A stretch of DNA of 64,000 nucleotides from Paludibacteraceae bacterium (GTDB lineage Bacteria > Bacteroidota > Bacteroidia > Bacteroidales > Paludibacteraceae). Positions within the stretch are counted from its first letter, which is position 1, and each line of letters opens with the position of its first letter. Position numbers and translations under genes: made by a program. Shown here in pieces: positions 10,101-19,341 of the stretch. Location of the stretch: contig JAFRNH010000041.1 in the NCBI GenBank assembly GCA_017430235.1, positions 1-64,000 of the forward strand. Reading direction: 5' to 3'. The notes under the pieces are model-generated. The model was not told the DNA's origin, did not search any database, and saw only the letters and a program-made list of their open reading frames with translations.

Positions 10101-13100
10101 GCTCCATTGGTATGGCACGGTCACACGTTCACCACTGATGGTGAATCAGCAACTTTGGGCGCTGCTCATTTGACCTTCCATATAGATAGCTCGTTCTTCC
10201 AAACAGAACGAATTGTTTCTGAGAACCCTATTACATGGCGTGATGGTAACGTTTATGATGACGATATAGTCGTTTCTGATTTCCATGTGGCCAACGTTGG
10301 TACTTGCGATAGTGTCTTTACGTTGATCTTCACGATAGGAAGAGATACGGTTGCCCCTCTATTAGATTGCGACAACATATCTGTCAACAGTCGAATCCAA
10401 CCATTGGTGGATACGATTTCTGGAGAGGTGACATTCACAATCCCTGCTTCGGATGTCTTGCCAGCTGCTTCGGATGATATCTCTTCTGAGTTGACTCTTC
10501 AAGTGAGCGACAACAATGTTGATTTCTACAATGGAGAAAATTATACAATCAGTTTAAATGCATACGCAGAAGATGCCAAAAACATTTGGTGGCGTGTAGC
10601 TGATGGGGCTAACAACCTATCAGCATCCTGTCCTGTCACCTACTCGATAGAGCGTGCTTCAGAGAAGGATGGCGAAATGTATGCGGCTGTATTGGATACG
10701 TTCATCTGTAAAGATACTACGGGTGTTGAATGGCACGGATATATATTCAATGAGGATGGAGAAACAGTTGTTGTGGGTGCTGCACATCTCACCATGCATA
10801 TTGGTGCTTCCTTAACACGAGAGGATACCCTTGTTGTCTGTGGTGATAGTATCCGTTGGATTGATGGTAACGTCTACTATTCTAATTGGGACGAATCTGC
10901 AACCTACGATCTTGTCTATCAAAAGGTAAATGGAGGTGGCAAATGCGACTCTACTATTAAAACACATTTGGTGGTTGTCCCTTATGGCGGAGGCGTCTCT
11001 AATGATACAACCATCATTGAGGGTTGCGCATGGGATAAATCCTATATGTTTGGACACAAATTGGAAGGAGATCGTACCATATATAGATGGTATCTGAATG
11101 GAGAGTATCTGCCAAACTTGTATGGAAAGAAAACCCATGCTATGCAGTTGGATGGCTACGATAATCAAGCTTATATGGTAATTACGACCACACCAGAGGG
11201 ATATTGTCCTGACACCTCCATCTATTTAACACTTACCACTCATGATGTTGAGGCTGGTCTGATTAAATTGTTGGATTTTGAAGCTGGTGAAAATTGTAAA
11301 GCGAGAGTTCGTTTGAGAGATTATATGCCAGACTTTAACGACCACTGTTCGTTGGAGAAGATTGATACCGTATGTCTGTACAATCTTAATGGTGGTGACA
11401 CCCTCGTGGCAGGTAAAAACGATTATTATGAGTTTGAGGATGGTGATCAGATTGTTTGGACGGTCGGTATCATGGCTCCAGATAGTTTCTCATACACTAC
11501 CTCTAATGCGAATTTCCATCAAACTGTTAAGGTGACAGATCGTACTGCCCCTAAGGTTGACTCTTTGGGCATCTCTTATGGAAACAGAAGACAGAAAGTG
11601 ACCGATACAATAAATGGTGTGGTAGCATTCAATGTGCCGCTCTCTGATGTTATCGACCATGTGTCTGATAATTGTACCAATTCGGAAGACCTGGTTATTC
11701 AGTATGGCTCGGATACTTTGTCTATGCAAGCGTTTAACGGGGCAACCTTCCAGTTGAATGCCTTCACGCAACCTTCACTTCTTGTTTACTATACAGCTAC
11801 TGATGCCGGTGGCAACATGATGATTGATTCTGTTTTGTATGAGGTGAAACGTGATGTGAAGATTGGTGCAGACTCTTTCGCATTGGCAATAGATACTGTT
11901 GTTTGTGCGAGCAGCTTCCCATACACTTGGCATGGGGCTGAGTTTACTTATAGCGGACAGTCCGCTGTTGTGGGTACCGTCCATCTAACAGTTGGCGTTG
12001 ATAGCTCTTTCTATAAGGTGGAGAGTGTTGTTGCGTGCGACTCCTTTGTATGGCGTGATGGTAAGACCTATACAGAAAACACTCAATCGCCAGTCTATGT
12101 GGTTGAGAATGAAAATGGTTGCGATTCCGTCCTCACACTTCATTTGACAATCTTGAATAGTTCTACTCATTATGACACAGTTACTATCTGTGAAAGCGAA
12201 CTCCCTTACGTATGGGAAGGATATAGCATGATGGGTGATACGGTTATCCGTCTGACGAATAGCTTGTCTTGCGATTCCTTGGTAGGTTTGAAGTTGAATA
12301 TCTTGCATTCTGTGACAGAAGATATTTACGAGACCGCTTGTGTTAGCTATACATTGAACGGAGAGACCTATACTGAGTCGGGCAATTACGAGCAACATTT
12401 TACATCTTTAGTAACTGGTTGTGATTCAATTTTGACACTTCATTTAACAATTGCTCGTCCGGATACAATGACCGAGACAGTGAACTTGTGTGAGAAACAG
12501 TTGCCTTATATGTGGAATAACCTGGAGGTGACAGGAGATACATCTGTCGTTCTTCACAATCAGCTTGGTTGTGACTCGATTGTTCGCTTGACTGTCAATA
12601 TTCTTCCTGTATTAACGGGTGAATTGACTGAGACCGCTTGTGTAAGTTATACCTACAATGGCATCACTTATACAGAGTCTGGTATCTATCAACAACAGTT
12701 CACATCTGAGGTAACAGGTTGCGATTCAATCTTAACATTGAACTTGACCATCTTGCAACCAACATACGGAAAAGACAGTATGGCAGTCTGTGAAACTCAG
12801 TTGCCAGTTGCTTGGAATGGTTACGATGTGATGGGTGATACGACAATCACGCTGCAAAATGAGAATGGTTGCGACTCTGTCGTATCGTTAAAATTGACGA
12901 TACTTCCAGTTGCGCATGAGACAATTCTGATGACGGTTTGTTCTTCTCAATTGCCATTCATCTGGAATGATATGGAGGTGACGAGTGATACATCTATCAC
13001 TCTCTCTTCAGTAGCAGGTTGCGACTCTGTTGTGTCATTACAATTAACCGTTCTTCCTTATCTGGTTGAGACATTGTACGACACTGCATGTGTTAGCTAT

Positions 13101-16100
13101 ACTCTTAACGGAGAAACTTATACTGAGAGTGGTGTTTACGAACAACGTTTGCGCTCTACAGCAGAGTGTGATTCCGTCTTGACACTTCATCTTGTCATCA
13201 ATCAGCCATCAGAATCAGAACAATATGAAACGGCATGTGAAAGCTATACATTCAATGACGTTACCTATACAGAAAGTGGTGATTATACAGATACTTTAGT
13301 CTCAGAAACCGGTTGTGATTCTATCGTCACATTACATTTGACGATTCAAAAACCTACTTATGGAGAAGAGACAATCTCTGTATGTGCTCAATCATTACCA
13401 TATCAGTGGAATGACTTCAACATCTATTCTGATACCGTAGTTACGATTCAGAACAATGCAGGTTGTGACTCTATCGTCACAATAAAAGTTGACACTATAC
13501 CTACCGCCATAGAGGTTGTTACAGATACGGCTTGTTCTGTCTACTCTTTGAATGGCGTTGTTTATCATGAGAGTGGAGTCTTCCAACAGAAACTCACCTC
13601 TGTGGTGACAGGTTGTGATTCTATTGTACAATTGAATCTCACCATTCTTCAACCAACGGAAGGAACCGATTCTGTTACCACTTGTTCATCTCAATTGCCT
13701 ATAGCATGGAATGGTTATGAGGTGAGTCATGATACCACTATCATCATCGAAAATAGTTTTGGTTGTGATTCTATCCTGACATTGGCTTTGACAATCATCC
13801 CTGAGGTTCGTGAAATACTTTATGATACAGCATGTGGATCGTTGACCTACAATGGCGTGCTTTATACTCAGAGTGGTGTCTATGAACAACATTTTGTTTC
13901 TGCGGTGACAGAATGCGATTCAGTCTTGGAACTCAACTTGACAATTCATCAAAGTGCGATTGCTTATGATACCATTACACTCTGTCGTGATCAGTTGCCA
14001 TACGTATGGCACGGACATAAGATTGAAAGCGATACCATGTTGTCAATTCAACGCGAAAATGGTTGTGACTCGGTTGTGAAGTTCACTATGAACATTCTTC
14101 CTGTCATGATTGAAAATATCTATGCAGTTGCATGTGAACGTTATCTGTTGAACGACTTCATCTATTTGGAGAGTGGTACGTATGATCAACGATTTGAATC
14201 AAAGATCACAGGTTGCGATTCTATCATTCGATTGAATCTGACAATTTTGAGTCCTACTTCAAGTTTGGAGAAGATAAATATTTGTGCCAACGAACTTCCG
14301 TATGTATGGGAGGGTCATGAGATTGTAGGTGACACAGTACTTACCATCTCTAATATGGCAGGCTGTGACTCTACAGTCACCTTAAACTTAAATGTCTTCC
14401 CAATCCATACAACGATTTTGTATGACACGACTTGTGGTGTCTACTCCTTCAATGGAACTTTATACAATGAAAGTGGTGTGTATGAACAACGATTCACATC
14501 CAACGTAACAGGATGCGACTCCATTGTGATACTTCACTTGACCGTTAGGAAGCCAACTTCCGGTTCGGATACCCTTACGATATGTGACAATGAACCATTT
14601 GCTATGTGGAACGGCTATCGCATCTATCAAGATACGACCGTCACACTTGTAAATAGTGTGGGCTGCGACTCAATTGTCTCTATTGCATTGATAAGACTTC
14701 CATCTTCGAAAACTACATTGACCGAGACAGCATGTCTCTCTTATGAATGGAATGACTCAACCTATACGAAGAGTGGAATTTACCAGAGAACATTCGTTAA
14801 CCAATTTGGTTGCGATTCGGTGGTAACCCTCAATTTGACGATATTGCAACCAACATCATCTTCATTCAGTGAAACCGCTGTTGCATTCTATGATTGGAAT
14901 GATGAACTATATGAGGCCTCTGGAACATACGTACAGACTTTGAAGGCTGCGAATGGTTGCGATTCTGTTGTGACGTTGAATTTGACTATTCTCCCAACTT
15001 TGGCGGAGAAGGATACATTTACTTTTGTTGTATGTGAAAATGAAATGCCATACGAATGGAATGGCAATCTGTTGAACAAGAGCAAATCCATCTTCAATTT
15101 CAAGAATGAGTTGGGACAAGACTCATTGGTGGTTGTCTACTTGGATATTCTTCCGGCAACAGTTTCATATGAGACGGCTGAAGCTTGTGACTCCTACAAC
15201 TGGCATGGTAAAGTATACCGTAGAAGTGGTGAGTATATAGATACCCTATCCGCTGTTAATGGATGTGATAGTATATGCAACTTAAGTCTGACAATCTATA
15301 CACGCACGGAGACAAGAGTTAACCTGGTAGCATGTAGTCAGGAATTGCCGCTCTCTTGGCATGGATTTGTCATCAATTCGGATACATCCTTCGTGTTGAC
15401 CTCTACACATGGTTGTGACTCTATCATCACAATCAATCTGACTGTCCATGAATCTAAGATTTCTGAACCAGAAGTTATCTATACATGTTTAGGTCAATAT
15501 GAATGGAGAGGTAGGATGTACAAGAAAAACGGAATCTACTATGATACGTTGAGTACGGTTTATGGATGTGATTCTATACTTGCCATGCAATTGGTTGTAA
15601 CACCATTGGATACGCTCTTCTTGACTGATACGGTTACGCTTGGTCTAGCCTATAAGAGAAACGAATTTGATATAGAGCCAGAGGCAGTGGGAGTTGCACA
15701 ATACAATAAGAAGATGACAACGGCAGATGGTTGCGACTTTATCATGCATCTTGATCTGAATGTATTGGAGCCAGATATCCATCTTGATTATCTCACGGTT
15801 GAAGGCGGTACCGTTCTGTATCAAGGAGACAAGTCCCTCGGAAGCCGATTCTGCTCATCAAACGAATTTACTTTGAGTTATAAGGTCTCAGGAGGAGAAG
15901 CATCCACTTATATCGTATTCTATGATAACCATGCAGTGGAACAAGGATTTGAACCTGTGTTGGGAACTCTTGATGAGCAGGAGGGCAGTTTAACGCTTTC
16001 CATACCATCCAATGTTGAGGCAGGTACCTACACAGTCTATATGCAGGTGATTGGATCATATAAGAAGAGTGAATTATTGAGTGCATCTATCATTGTCGGT

Positions 16101-16604
16101 ATGGATTCTAAATATATTAAGAATACGTATGGCAATGTGGTATATTGTGAAGACACAAAGGATGTGCAGTTCTATTCATATCAATGGTATAAAGATGGAT
16201 ATGAGATAGATGGAGCAAACGACCAATCTTATAGAGATTTCTCTGGTAAGGGTGGCGTCTATTCATTGACAGTAACGACGAGTGGAGACAAAGAGTTCTA
16301 TATCTGTGGTAAGAAAGAGGGCTTAAAAGAAGTTCCATTCTCTATTTGGGCAGCTTCACCTTATGCAGATGGAGGTCACATTACAATCTATGTCGAAGGT
16401 GTTAATGAAAAAGATTTAGAGACGGCTAATCTGTATGTATACACATTGAATGGCGTGATGATGTATCATTCATCAGATGTGCAGATTCAAAATAATTTTA
16501 GACTGCCACAAGGTGCCTATGTATGTCGTGTGGTATTGGAAAACGGTGATGCAGCAGCATGTCAAGTGGTCTCTTACGGAAAGATGTTTGGATATATAAA
16601 ATAA
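7143..16604 (+). CDS. Giant secreted repeat protein (~3150 residues), T9SS-like tail
   Basis: A signal peptide (FALGVVMSVSVTWA) is followed at about residues 30-330 by a parallel beta-helix-like region ending in DMGAYEYQ, a common ending of such domains in Bacteroidetes adhesins. Residues about 650-1650 hold several ~300-residue modules with recurring FxWHGxxF, VWRDGNxY and DSSFF motifs. Residues about 1650-2870 hold more than twenty short modules of roughly 45 residues, most ending in GCDSIVTLxLTI. The last ~75 residues (LYVYTLNGVMMYH, LPQGAYVCRVVLENG) resemble a T9SS sorting domain. It is probably a long surface stalk or adhesin. ATG at 7143 is chosen over an upstream GTG at 7134. Ligand unknown. 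Confidence 0.85.
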   Translation: MTKLHKKYCLFALGVVMSVSVTWANRLTVGNVNATYSDLVSATDAALSKDTIFLTSDVELSSSISLAKDLTIQSDSGYRIIRKSQNLPGTVSPTIYVNTETSLELINICLDANNESSNHESAYSHFVSVNSGATLRMDYRTSIINSTNGAVLNAQGTVIGGRVMNNASSESSVGVIYVTSGGSLINMVITSNKVSRGMAVVKMSGGRMINCTVVNNNQNSNSERYAVDVSGTDCKIYNSIIYSNKSSFMGNDPDVQYSCVDRGAMRSNNTNGVGNINVSPCLNSDLSLKKASPCVNSGNSSYIEEYTQVDAEGNRRIRLSSVDMGAYEYQPEYVRVTDNRVSCGDPFVWIDGKTYTESTNTPRDTIDGGADSDTIVILNLQFKERSGFSSVPSSDLVKTGCEGDPFLFSYTPAETDSSVYRWVDDLGNLLEEGTELLGQIGSADQNYYLISSLEDGTCADTLKYTAKVNRDIELIAYSYEFNFDADDGCFLSEVDLFPLYPDHDECFEYVDEYFYYQVNGQGEWIDLWDESFLEYVADSTLIYWKVRLELEDGEYVEKVMDEPEVLRVHDVTSPHWLYDRLIRNFYIEVYDSITGVAHTDQAIYNFIYGVVDDCTDDPQILSSLDGVNFGSDPFYLNAFDDTFKVVYWRAIDEAGNSTDDVETYFYINKTTEVNGKNYAIVRDTFICAEDFPFTWHGAVFPHSGESAEVGAAYLTVYADSSFFKKDSIVSSDPIVWRDGNTYDKDTIIYDYRVPNVAGCDSVFTLEYIVNHLDTTICMGELPIVWHGQEFTQDGQTIVVDEEPYTVHVDSSYYVLDNIMQKAPFVWRDGNVYTKDTIILEYHVATTGKCDSIYSLIYVNNADTIAPILDCDNISANDRIKPLSDSISGIVEFSLSASDILSAASDNHSTTFTTYVSEDGNSWSEFSSGNYTLNAYSNAEKTLWWKVVDDSENESAVCSTTYSIERATEKDGQLYAIVLDTLVCAGDAPLVWHGHTFTTDGESATLGAAHLTFHIDSSFFQTERIVSENPITWRDGNVYDDDIVVSDFHVANVGTCDSVFTLIFTIGRDTVAPLLDCDNISVNSRIQPLVDTISGEVTFTIPASDVLPAASDDISSELTLQVSDNNVDFYNGENYTISLNAYAEDAKNIWWRVADGANNLSASCPVTYSIERASEKDGEMYAAVLDTFICKDTTGVEWHGYIFNEDGETVVVGAAHLTMHIGASLTREDTLVVCGDSIRWIDGNVYYSNWDESATYDLVYQKVNGGGKCDSTIKTHLVVVPYGGGVSNDTTIIEGCAWDKSYMFGHKLEGDRTIYRWYLNGEYLPNLYGKKTHAMQLDGYDNQAYMVITTTPEGYCPDTSIYLTLTTHDVEAGLIKLLDFEAGENCKARVRLRDYMPDFNDHCSLEKIDTVCLYNLNGGDTLVAGKNDYYEFEDGDQIVWTVGIMAPDSFSYTTSNANFHQTVKVTDRTAPKVDSLGISYGNRRQKVTDTINGVVAFNVPLSDVIDHVSDNCTNSEDLVIQYGSDTLSMQAFNGATFQLNAFTQPSLLVYYTATDAGGNMMIDSVLYEVKRDVKIGADSFALAIDTVVCASSFPYTWHGAEFTYSGQSAVVGTVHLTVGVDSSFYKVESVVACDSFVWRDGKTYTENTQSPVYVVENENGCDSVLTLHLTILNSSTHYDTVTICESELPYVWEGYSMMGDTVIRLTNSLSCDSLVGLKLNILHSVTEDIYETACVSYTLNGETYTESGNYEQHFTSLVTGCDSILTLHLTIARPDTMTETVNLCEKQLPYMWNNLEVTGDTSVVLHNQLGCDSIVRLTVNILPVLTGELTETACVSYTYNGITYTESGIYQQQFTSEVTGCDSILTLNLTILQPTYGKDSMAVCETQLPVAWNGYDVMGDTTITLQNENGCDSVVSLKLTILPVAHETILMTVCSSQLPFIWNDMEVTSDTSITLSSVAGCDSVVSLQLTVLPYLVETLYDTACVSYTLNGETYTESGVYEQRLRSTAECDSVLTLHLVINQPSESEQYETACESYTFNDVTYTESGDYTDTLVSETGCDSIVTLHLTIQKPTYGEETISVCAQSLPYQWNDFNIYSDTVVTIQNNAGCDSIVTIKVDTIPTAIEVVTDTACSVYSLNGVVYHESGVFQQKLTSVVTGCDSIVQLNLTILQPTEGTDSVTTCSSQLPIAWNGYEVSHDTTIIIENSFGCDSILTLALTIIPEVREILYDTACGSLTYNGVLYTQSGVYEQHFVSAVTECDSVLELNLTIHQSAIAYDTITLCRDQLPYVWHGHKIESDTMLSIQRENGCDSVVKFTMNILPVMIENIYAVACERYLLNDFIYLESGTYDQRFESKITGCDSIIRLNLTILSPTSSLEKINICANELPYVWEGHEIVGDTVLTISNMAGCDSTVTLNLNVFPIHTTILYDTTCGVYSFNGTLYNESGVYEQRFTSNVTGCDSIVILHLTVRKPTSGSDTLTICDNEPFAMWNGYRIYQDTTVTLVNSVGCDSIVSIALIRLPSSKTTLTETACLSYEWNDSTYTKSGIYQRTFVNQFGCDSVVTLNLTILQPTSSSFSETAVAFYDWNDELYEASGTYVQTLKAANGCDSVVTLNLTILPTLAEKDTFTFVVCENEMPYEWNGNLLNKSKSIFNFKNELGQDSLVVVYLDILPATVSYETAEACDSYNWHGKVYRRSGEYIDTLSAVNGCDSICNLSLTIYTRTETRVNLVACSQELPLSWHGFVINSDTSFVLTSTHGCDSIITINLTVHESKISEPEVIYTCLGQYEWRGRMYKKNGIYYDTLSTVYGCDSILAMQLVVTPLDTLFLTDTVTLGLAYKRNEFDIEPEAVGVAQYNKKMTTADGCDFIMHLDLNVLEPDIHLDYLTVEGGTVLYQGDKSLGSRFCSSNEFTLSYKVSGGEASTYIVFYDNHAVEQGFEPVLGTLDEQEGSLTLSIPSNVEAGTYTVYMQVIGSYKKSELLSASIIVGMDSKYIKNTYGNVVYCEDTKDVQFYSYQWYKDGYEIDGANDQSYRDFSGKGGVYSLTVTTSGDKEFYICGKKEGLKEVPFSIWAASPYADGGHITIYVEGVNEKDLETANLYVYTLNGVMMYHSSDVQIQNNFRLPQGAYVCRVVLENGDAAACQVVSYGKMFGYIK
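12030..15770 (+). repeat. Coding tandem repeat, GCDS modules
   Basis: Within the giant gene about 25 copies of a 40-50-residue unit follow each other. Two alternating forms are seen: one with TACxSYTxNGxTYTESG and one with QLPYxWNG; each ends in GCDS followed by a hydrophobic beta strand such as VVTLNLTIL. The copies have drifted in sequence, so the array is old rather than freshly amplified. One late copy has lost its cysteine (GQDSLVVVYLDIL). Confidence 0.85.
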
Positions 16605-16665
16605 TAATTCGTCGATAAAATAAGATGAACTGTATTTTATATGATGAAATTAAAAATAAACATTG

Positions 16666-16673
16666 TATCTTTG
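16666..16673 (+). promoter_or_regulatory. -7 box before small lipoprotein gene
   Basis: TATCTTTG, a perfect TAnnTTTG box, lies 24 bases before the ATG at 16697. A -33 TTTG is not evident. Confidence 0.5.
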
Positions 16674-16696
16674 AGTATTAGTTAAAAAAAAACATT

Positions 16697-17158
16697 ATGT
16701 CTATGAATACGAAACAATTAATTCCTATTTTAGCCGTAGCTCTCATCAGCTTGTTTTCTAGTTGTAAGCGTGAGGTGGTTCATGAAACAGTAGTTAAAGA
16801 GATTACGAAAGAGGTGGCTGCAACCGTTACTGAGGAGGTGACAGTTAGAGCGAATGATTGGATATTGGCTGAAGATGAAAACTACTATTTTGCAACATTT
16901 GATTGCAGTAGTTTGACGAAGGATGTAGATGATTATGGAGCTGCAATTGTCTATCTTTATGAGGATGGTAGATGGAATCTGCTTCCATACGTTAGACCAT
17001 ACTATAGCAGTAATTTAGACGAAACATGGGCAGAGAACATTCGTTTTGATTGGGAGCTTGGTAAGATTACATTTATTGTACAAGATTTAGACGGAGATCT
17101 CCCAGAGAACATACATCTTATGCCAGATTTGTACTTTAAGATTTGCATCATCTTATAG
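16697..17158 (+). CDS. Small lipoprotein with charged stalk
   Basis: About 153 residues with a lipoprotein signal ending LISLFSSC. A short Val/Thr/Glu/Lys-rich stretch (ETVVKEITKEVAATVTEEV) looks like a coiled stalk, followed by a small beta-rich domain (DWILAEDENYYFATF). Similar short lipoproteins are frequent in Bacteroidetes but have no known role. Two possible ATGs (16697, 16703) lie two codons apart. It has its own promoter box and a strong terminator, so it is a single-gene unit. Confidence 0.75.
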   Translation: MSMNTKQLIPILAVALISLFSSCKREVVHETVVKEITKEVAATVTEEVTVRANDWILAEDENYYFATFDCSSLTKDVDDYGAAIVYLYEDGRWNLLPYVRPYYSSNLDETWAENIRFDWELGKITFIVQDLDGDLPENIHLMPDLYFKICIIL

Positions 17159-17177
17159 TCAGTTAATCTAACGAGTT

Positions 17178-17217
17178 AAAAGGGTTGAAAATAACATTTC
17201 AACCCTTTTCCTTTTTT
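17178..17217 (+). terminator. Rho-independent terminator
   Basis: Perfect 13-base stem AAAAGGGTTGAAA/TTTCAACCCTTTT with loop ATAACA, followed by CCTTTTTT. Confidence 0.9.
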
Positions 17218-17285
17218 CTGCTTTAAAAATATGTTAAATAATATAAAAACCAACAAAACTTTTTTCGTTTTTAAAGTTTTCTCCA

Positions 17286-17293
17286 TATCTTTG
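17286..17293 (+). promoter_or_regulatory. -7 box of the efflux operon
   Basis: TATCTTTG lies 57 bases before the tetR-like start; the T-rich stretch 20-25 bases upstream could serve as -33. It would place the whole efflux operon under one promoter next to its presumed repressor gene. Confidence 0.55.
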
Positions 17294-17349
17294 CTTTGAA
17301 TTTTAACTGCAGCTTATAAAAAGGGTGAGCAGATCAGAAACGAATAGTT

Positions 17350-17958
17350 ATGAATATCGAAAGCAGAGAAAAAATAACGAGAGGAGCTTTGGATTTATTT
17401 CTTTCTCATGGGATAAAGACGGTGACGATGGATAAAATCGCTGCGGCTTTGTCTGTGTCTAAACGAACAATCTATGAGCAGTTTAACGACAAGGAAGAGT
17501 TGGTGACAGAGTGTCTGAAATTATTTAGAACAGATTTGGACAAGGAACGTGATGAGATACGTGAGAGGTCTGAAAATTCTTTTATTTTCTTGTTGTCCAT
17601 GTTTAAGATGAGTTTTATTAAGCTCAATGGAATCAATGTACGTTTTCTCCAAGATGTAGAGACGATTTTTTCTGATGACATAAAAAAATGTCGGTTGAAC
17701 AGACCTTCGCAGATTGCGCAGATGAACGAGTTGATACGTCAATCGCAAGAGGATGGATATATAGATCCGATGTTATCCACAGATGTTTTGGCGACGGTTT
17801 ACTATGGTATGTTAAGTTCATTAAGAGATAAAGATTCGTATGATTATTCTGTGATCTCTCCTAAGGATGCATTAAAGATGTTGTGCACAATCTATTTTAG
17901 AGGTGTTGCTACTGAGAAGGGATTAAAGCTGATAGCACAATATGTCGAATCCGTATGA
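17350..17958 (+). CDS. TetR/AcrR-family regulator
   Basis: A 202-residue regulator with an N-terminal TetR-type helix-turn-helix (ITRGALDLFLSHGIKTVTMDKIAAALSVSKRTIYEQF, read as two motifs around residues 9-45). The C-terminal ligand-binding part is helical and unassigned. It is the first gene of an operon with an outer-membrane channel, fusion protein and RND pump, so it probably represses them until a pump substrate binds. No operator palindrome was identified with confidence. Confidence 0.88.
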   Translation: MNIESREKITRGALDLFLSHGIKTVTMDKIAAALSVSKRTIYEQFNDKEELVTECLKLFRTDLDKERDEIRERSENSFIFLLSMFKMSFIKLNGINVRFLQDVETIFSDDIKKCRLNRPSQIAQMNELIRQSQEDGYIDPMLSTDVLATVYYGMLSSLRDKDSYDYSVISPKDALKMLCTIYFRGVATEKGLKLIAQYVESV

Positions 17959-17980
17959 AAATAAATTAATATAATATACA

Positions 17981-19312
17981 ATGAAAAGTGTGATAAAAAA
18001 AGGAGGATGTTTGTTGGCGATAACTCTGATGATGGGTTCGTCAATGTATGCACAAGCGAATGAAGCACCGAGTGCTGTTCTTGACAGTGCGCATGTGATT
18101 TCGTTCACTTTGGATGAGGCTAAGAAGTATGCGTTGGAACACAATCGTACGATACAGAACGCATCGTATGATGTAAAGAAGGCGGAGGCAGATCGATGGA
18201 AAGCGATTGCAAGCATGTTGTTGCAAGTAAATGGCAACGTCGACTATTATAATATGTTTGGCTATGAGATGAATATGGGAGGGATGAAAATGCCAATGCC
18301 TCCCTATTTCGATTTCGGTGTGAAAGCATCTGCTACCGTAAGTGGATCACAAATCATAGGTGTGAAATTGGCTAATATGGCTCGAGATTTGTCGCAAGTA
18401 GCAGTGGCAAAAACCGATCAAGCAATTACCTCCAATATTGAAACGTCATATATTAACATATTGGCATTAGAGACAATGACTCGTTTGTTGGAGCAAGGTA
18501 TGCTGAATTTGGATAGCTTGTATAAGATGACGTTGAATGCGGTTCGTGTTGGTGCGGCAGAGCAAAATGCAGCTGATCAAATCGCTGTTCAAGTGGCTAT
18601 GATGAAGAGTCAGGTGAATAGTACCCAAAGAACGATTGAAGTTATGTATAATTCGATTCGCCTTTTGACGGGTGTGCCTGCAGATGTTGATATTGTTCTC
18701 TCTCAGAAAATTGAGGATGTGGTGAATGCTGCTTCCATAATGGAATTGATGGGTTCTGATTTGAACCTCTATAACAATTATGATTATCAGTTGAAATCAC
18801 AAAGCACAGAACTCTCTAAGAAACAGGTGACGCTAAGCAAAATGGCTTATGTGCCTTCTTTGACTGCCTTTTATGCATGGGATAAGAAAGAATATCCTAC
18901 AGACAAATCAGGAGGATTTAATACGACACCACCGAACACATTTGGTTTGACGTTAAATGTACCTATATGGTCTTCAGGAAGTCGCTATGCAGATGTTAAG
19001 GGTGCGAAAATAGAATATGCTAAAGCTCAGAATGAGTTGGAAGATACGGAACTTCAATTGAGAATACAAGAGAAGCAGTTGCGTTATAACTTGGTATCAG
19101 CATTTGAAAATTATCAGATTCAAAATGAGAACATGGAGGTGATGCAACGTGTCTTCAAAAGTAACACGGAGAAGTTTAAGTATGGTACCATATCAAGTAT
19201 GGATTTGACACGATCAAGCACAGATTTGGTAAATGCTCAGAATACGTATGTATCAGCATTGGTCGATATGATTACGGCTCATGTGGAATTGAAAAAGCTC
19301 TTAAATAAATAA
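17981..19312 (+). CDS. TolC-like outer-membrane efflux channel
   Basis: A 443-residue outer membrane factor with a signal peptide ending MYAQA. FTLDEAKKYALEHNRTIQNA and the later repeat near residue 330 correspond to the two halves of the TolC barrel/tunnel fold; the central region is Gln/Ala/Asn-rich helix. It begins 22 bases after the regulator and precedes the fusion protein by 29 bases, so it is co-transcribed. It should form the exit duct for the RND pump encoded downstream. Confidence 0.9.
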   Translation: MKSVIKKGGCLLAITLMMGSSMYAQANEAPSAVLDSAHVISFTLDEAKKYALEHNRTIQNASYDVKKAEADRWKAIASMLLQVNGNVDYYNMFGYEMNMGGMKMPMPPYFDFGVKASATVSGSQIIGVKLANMARDLSQVAVAKTDQAITSNIETSYINILALETMTRLLEQGMLNLDSLYKMTLNAVRVGAAEQNAADQIAVQVAMMKSQVNSTQRTIEVMYNSIRLLTGVPADVDIVLSQKIEDVVNAASIMELMGSDLNLYNNYDYQLKSQSTELSKKQVTLSKMAYVPSLTAFYAWDKKEYPTDKSGGFNTTPPNTFGLTLNVPIWSSGSRYADVKGAKIEYAKAQNELEDTELQLRIQEKQLRYNLVSAFENYQIQNENMEVMQRVFKSNTEKFKYGTISSMDLTRSSTDLVNAQNTYVSALVDMITAHVELKKLLNK

Positions 19313-19341
19313 TTCGATAATAATTAAAACTAATAATACAG

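Noticed and set aside
11490..14000. Several minus-strand genes inside the giant gene
   Set aside because: They are the mirror frames of the repeated coding units and recur with the same period; none has a signal, domain or start context.
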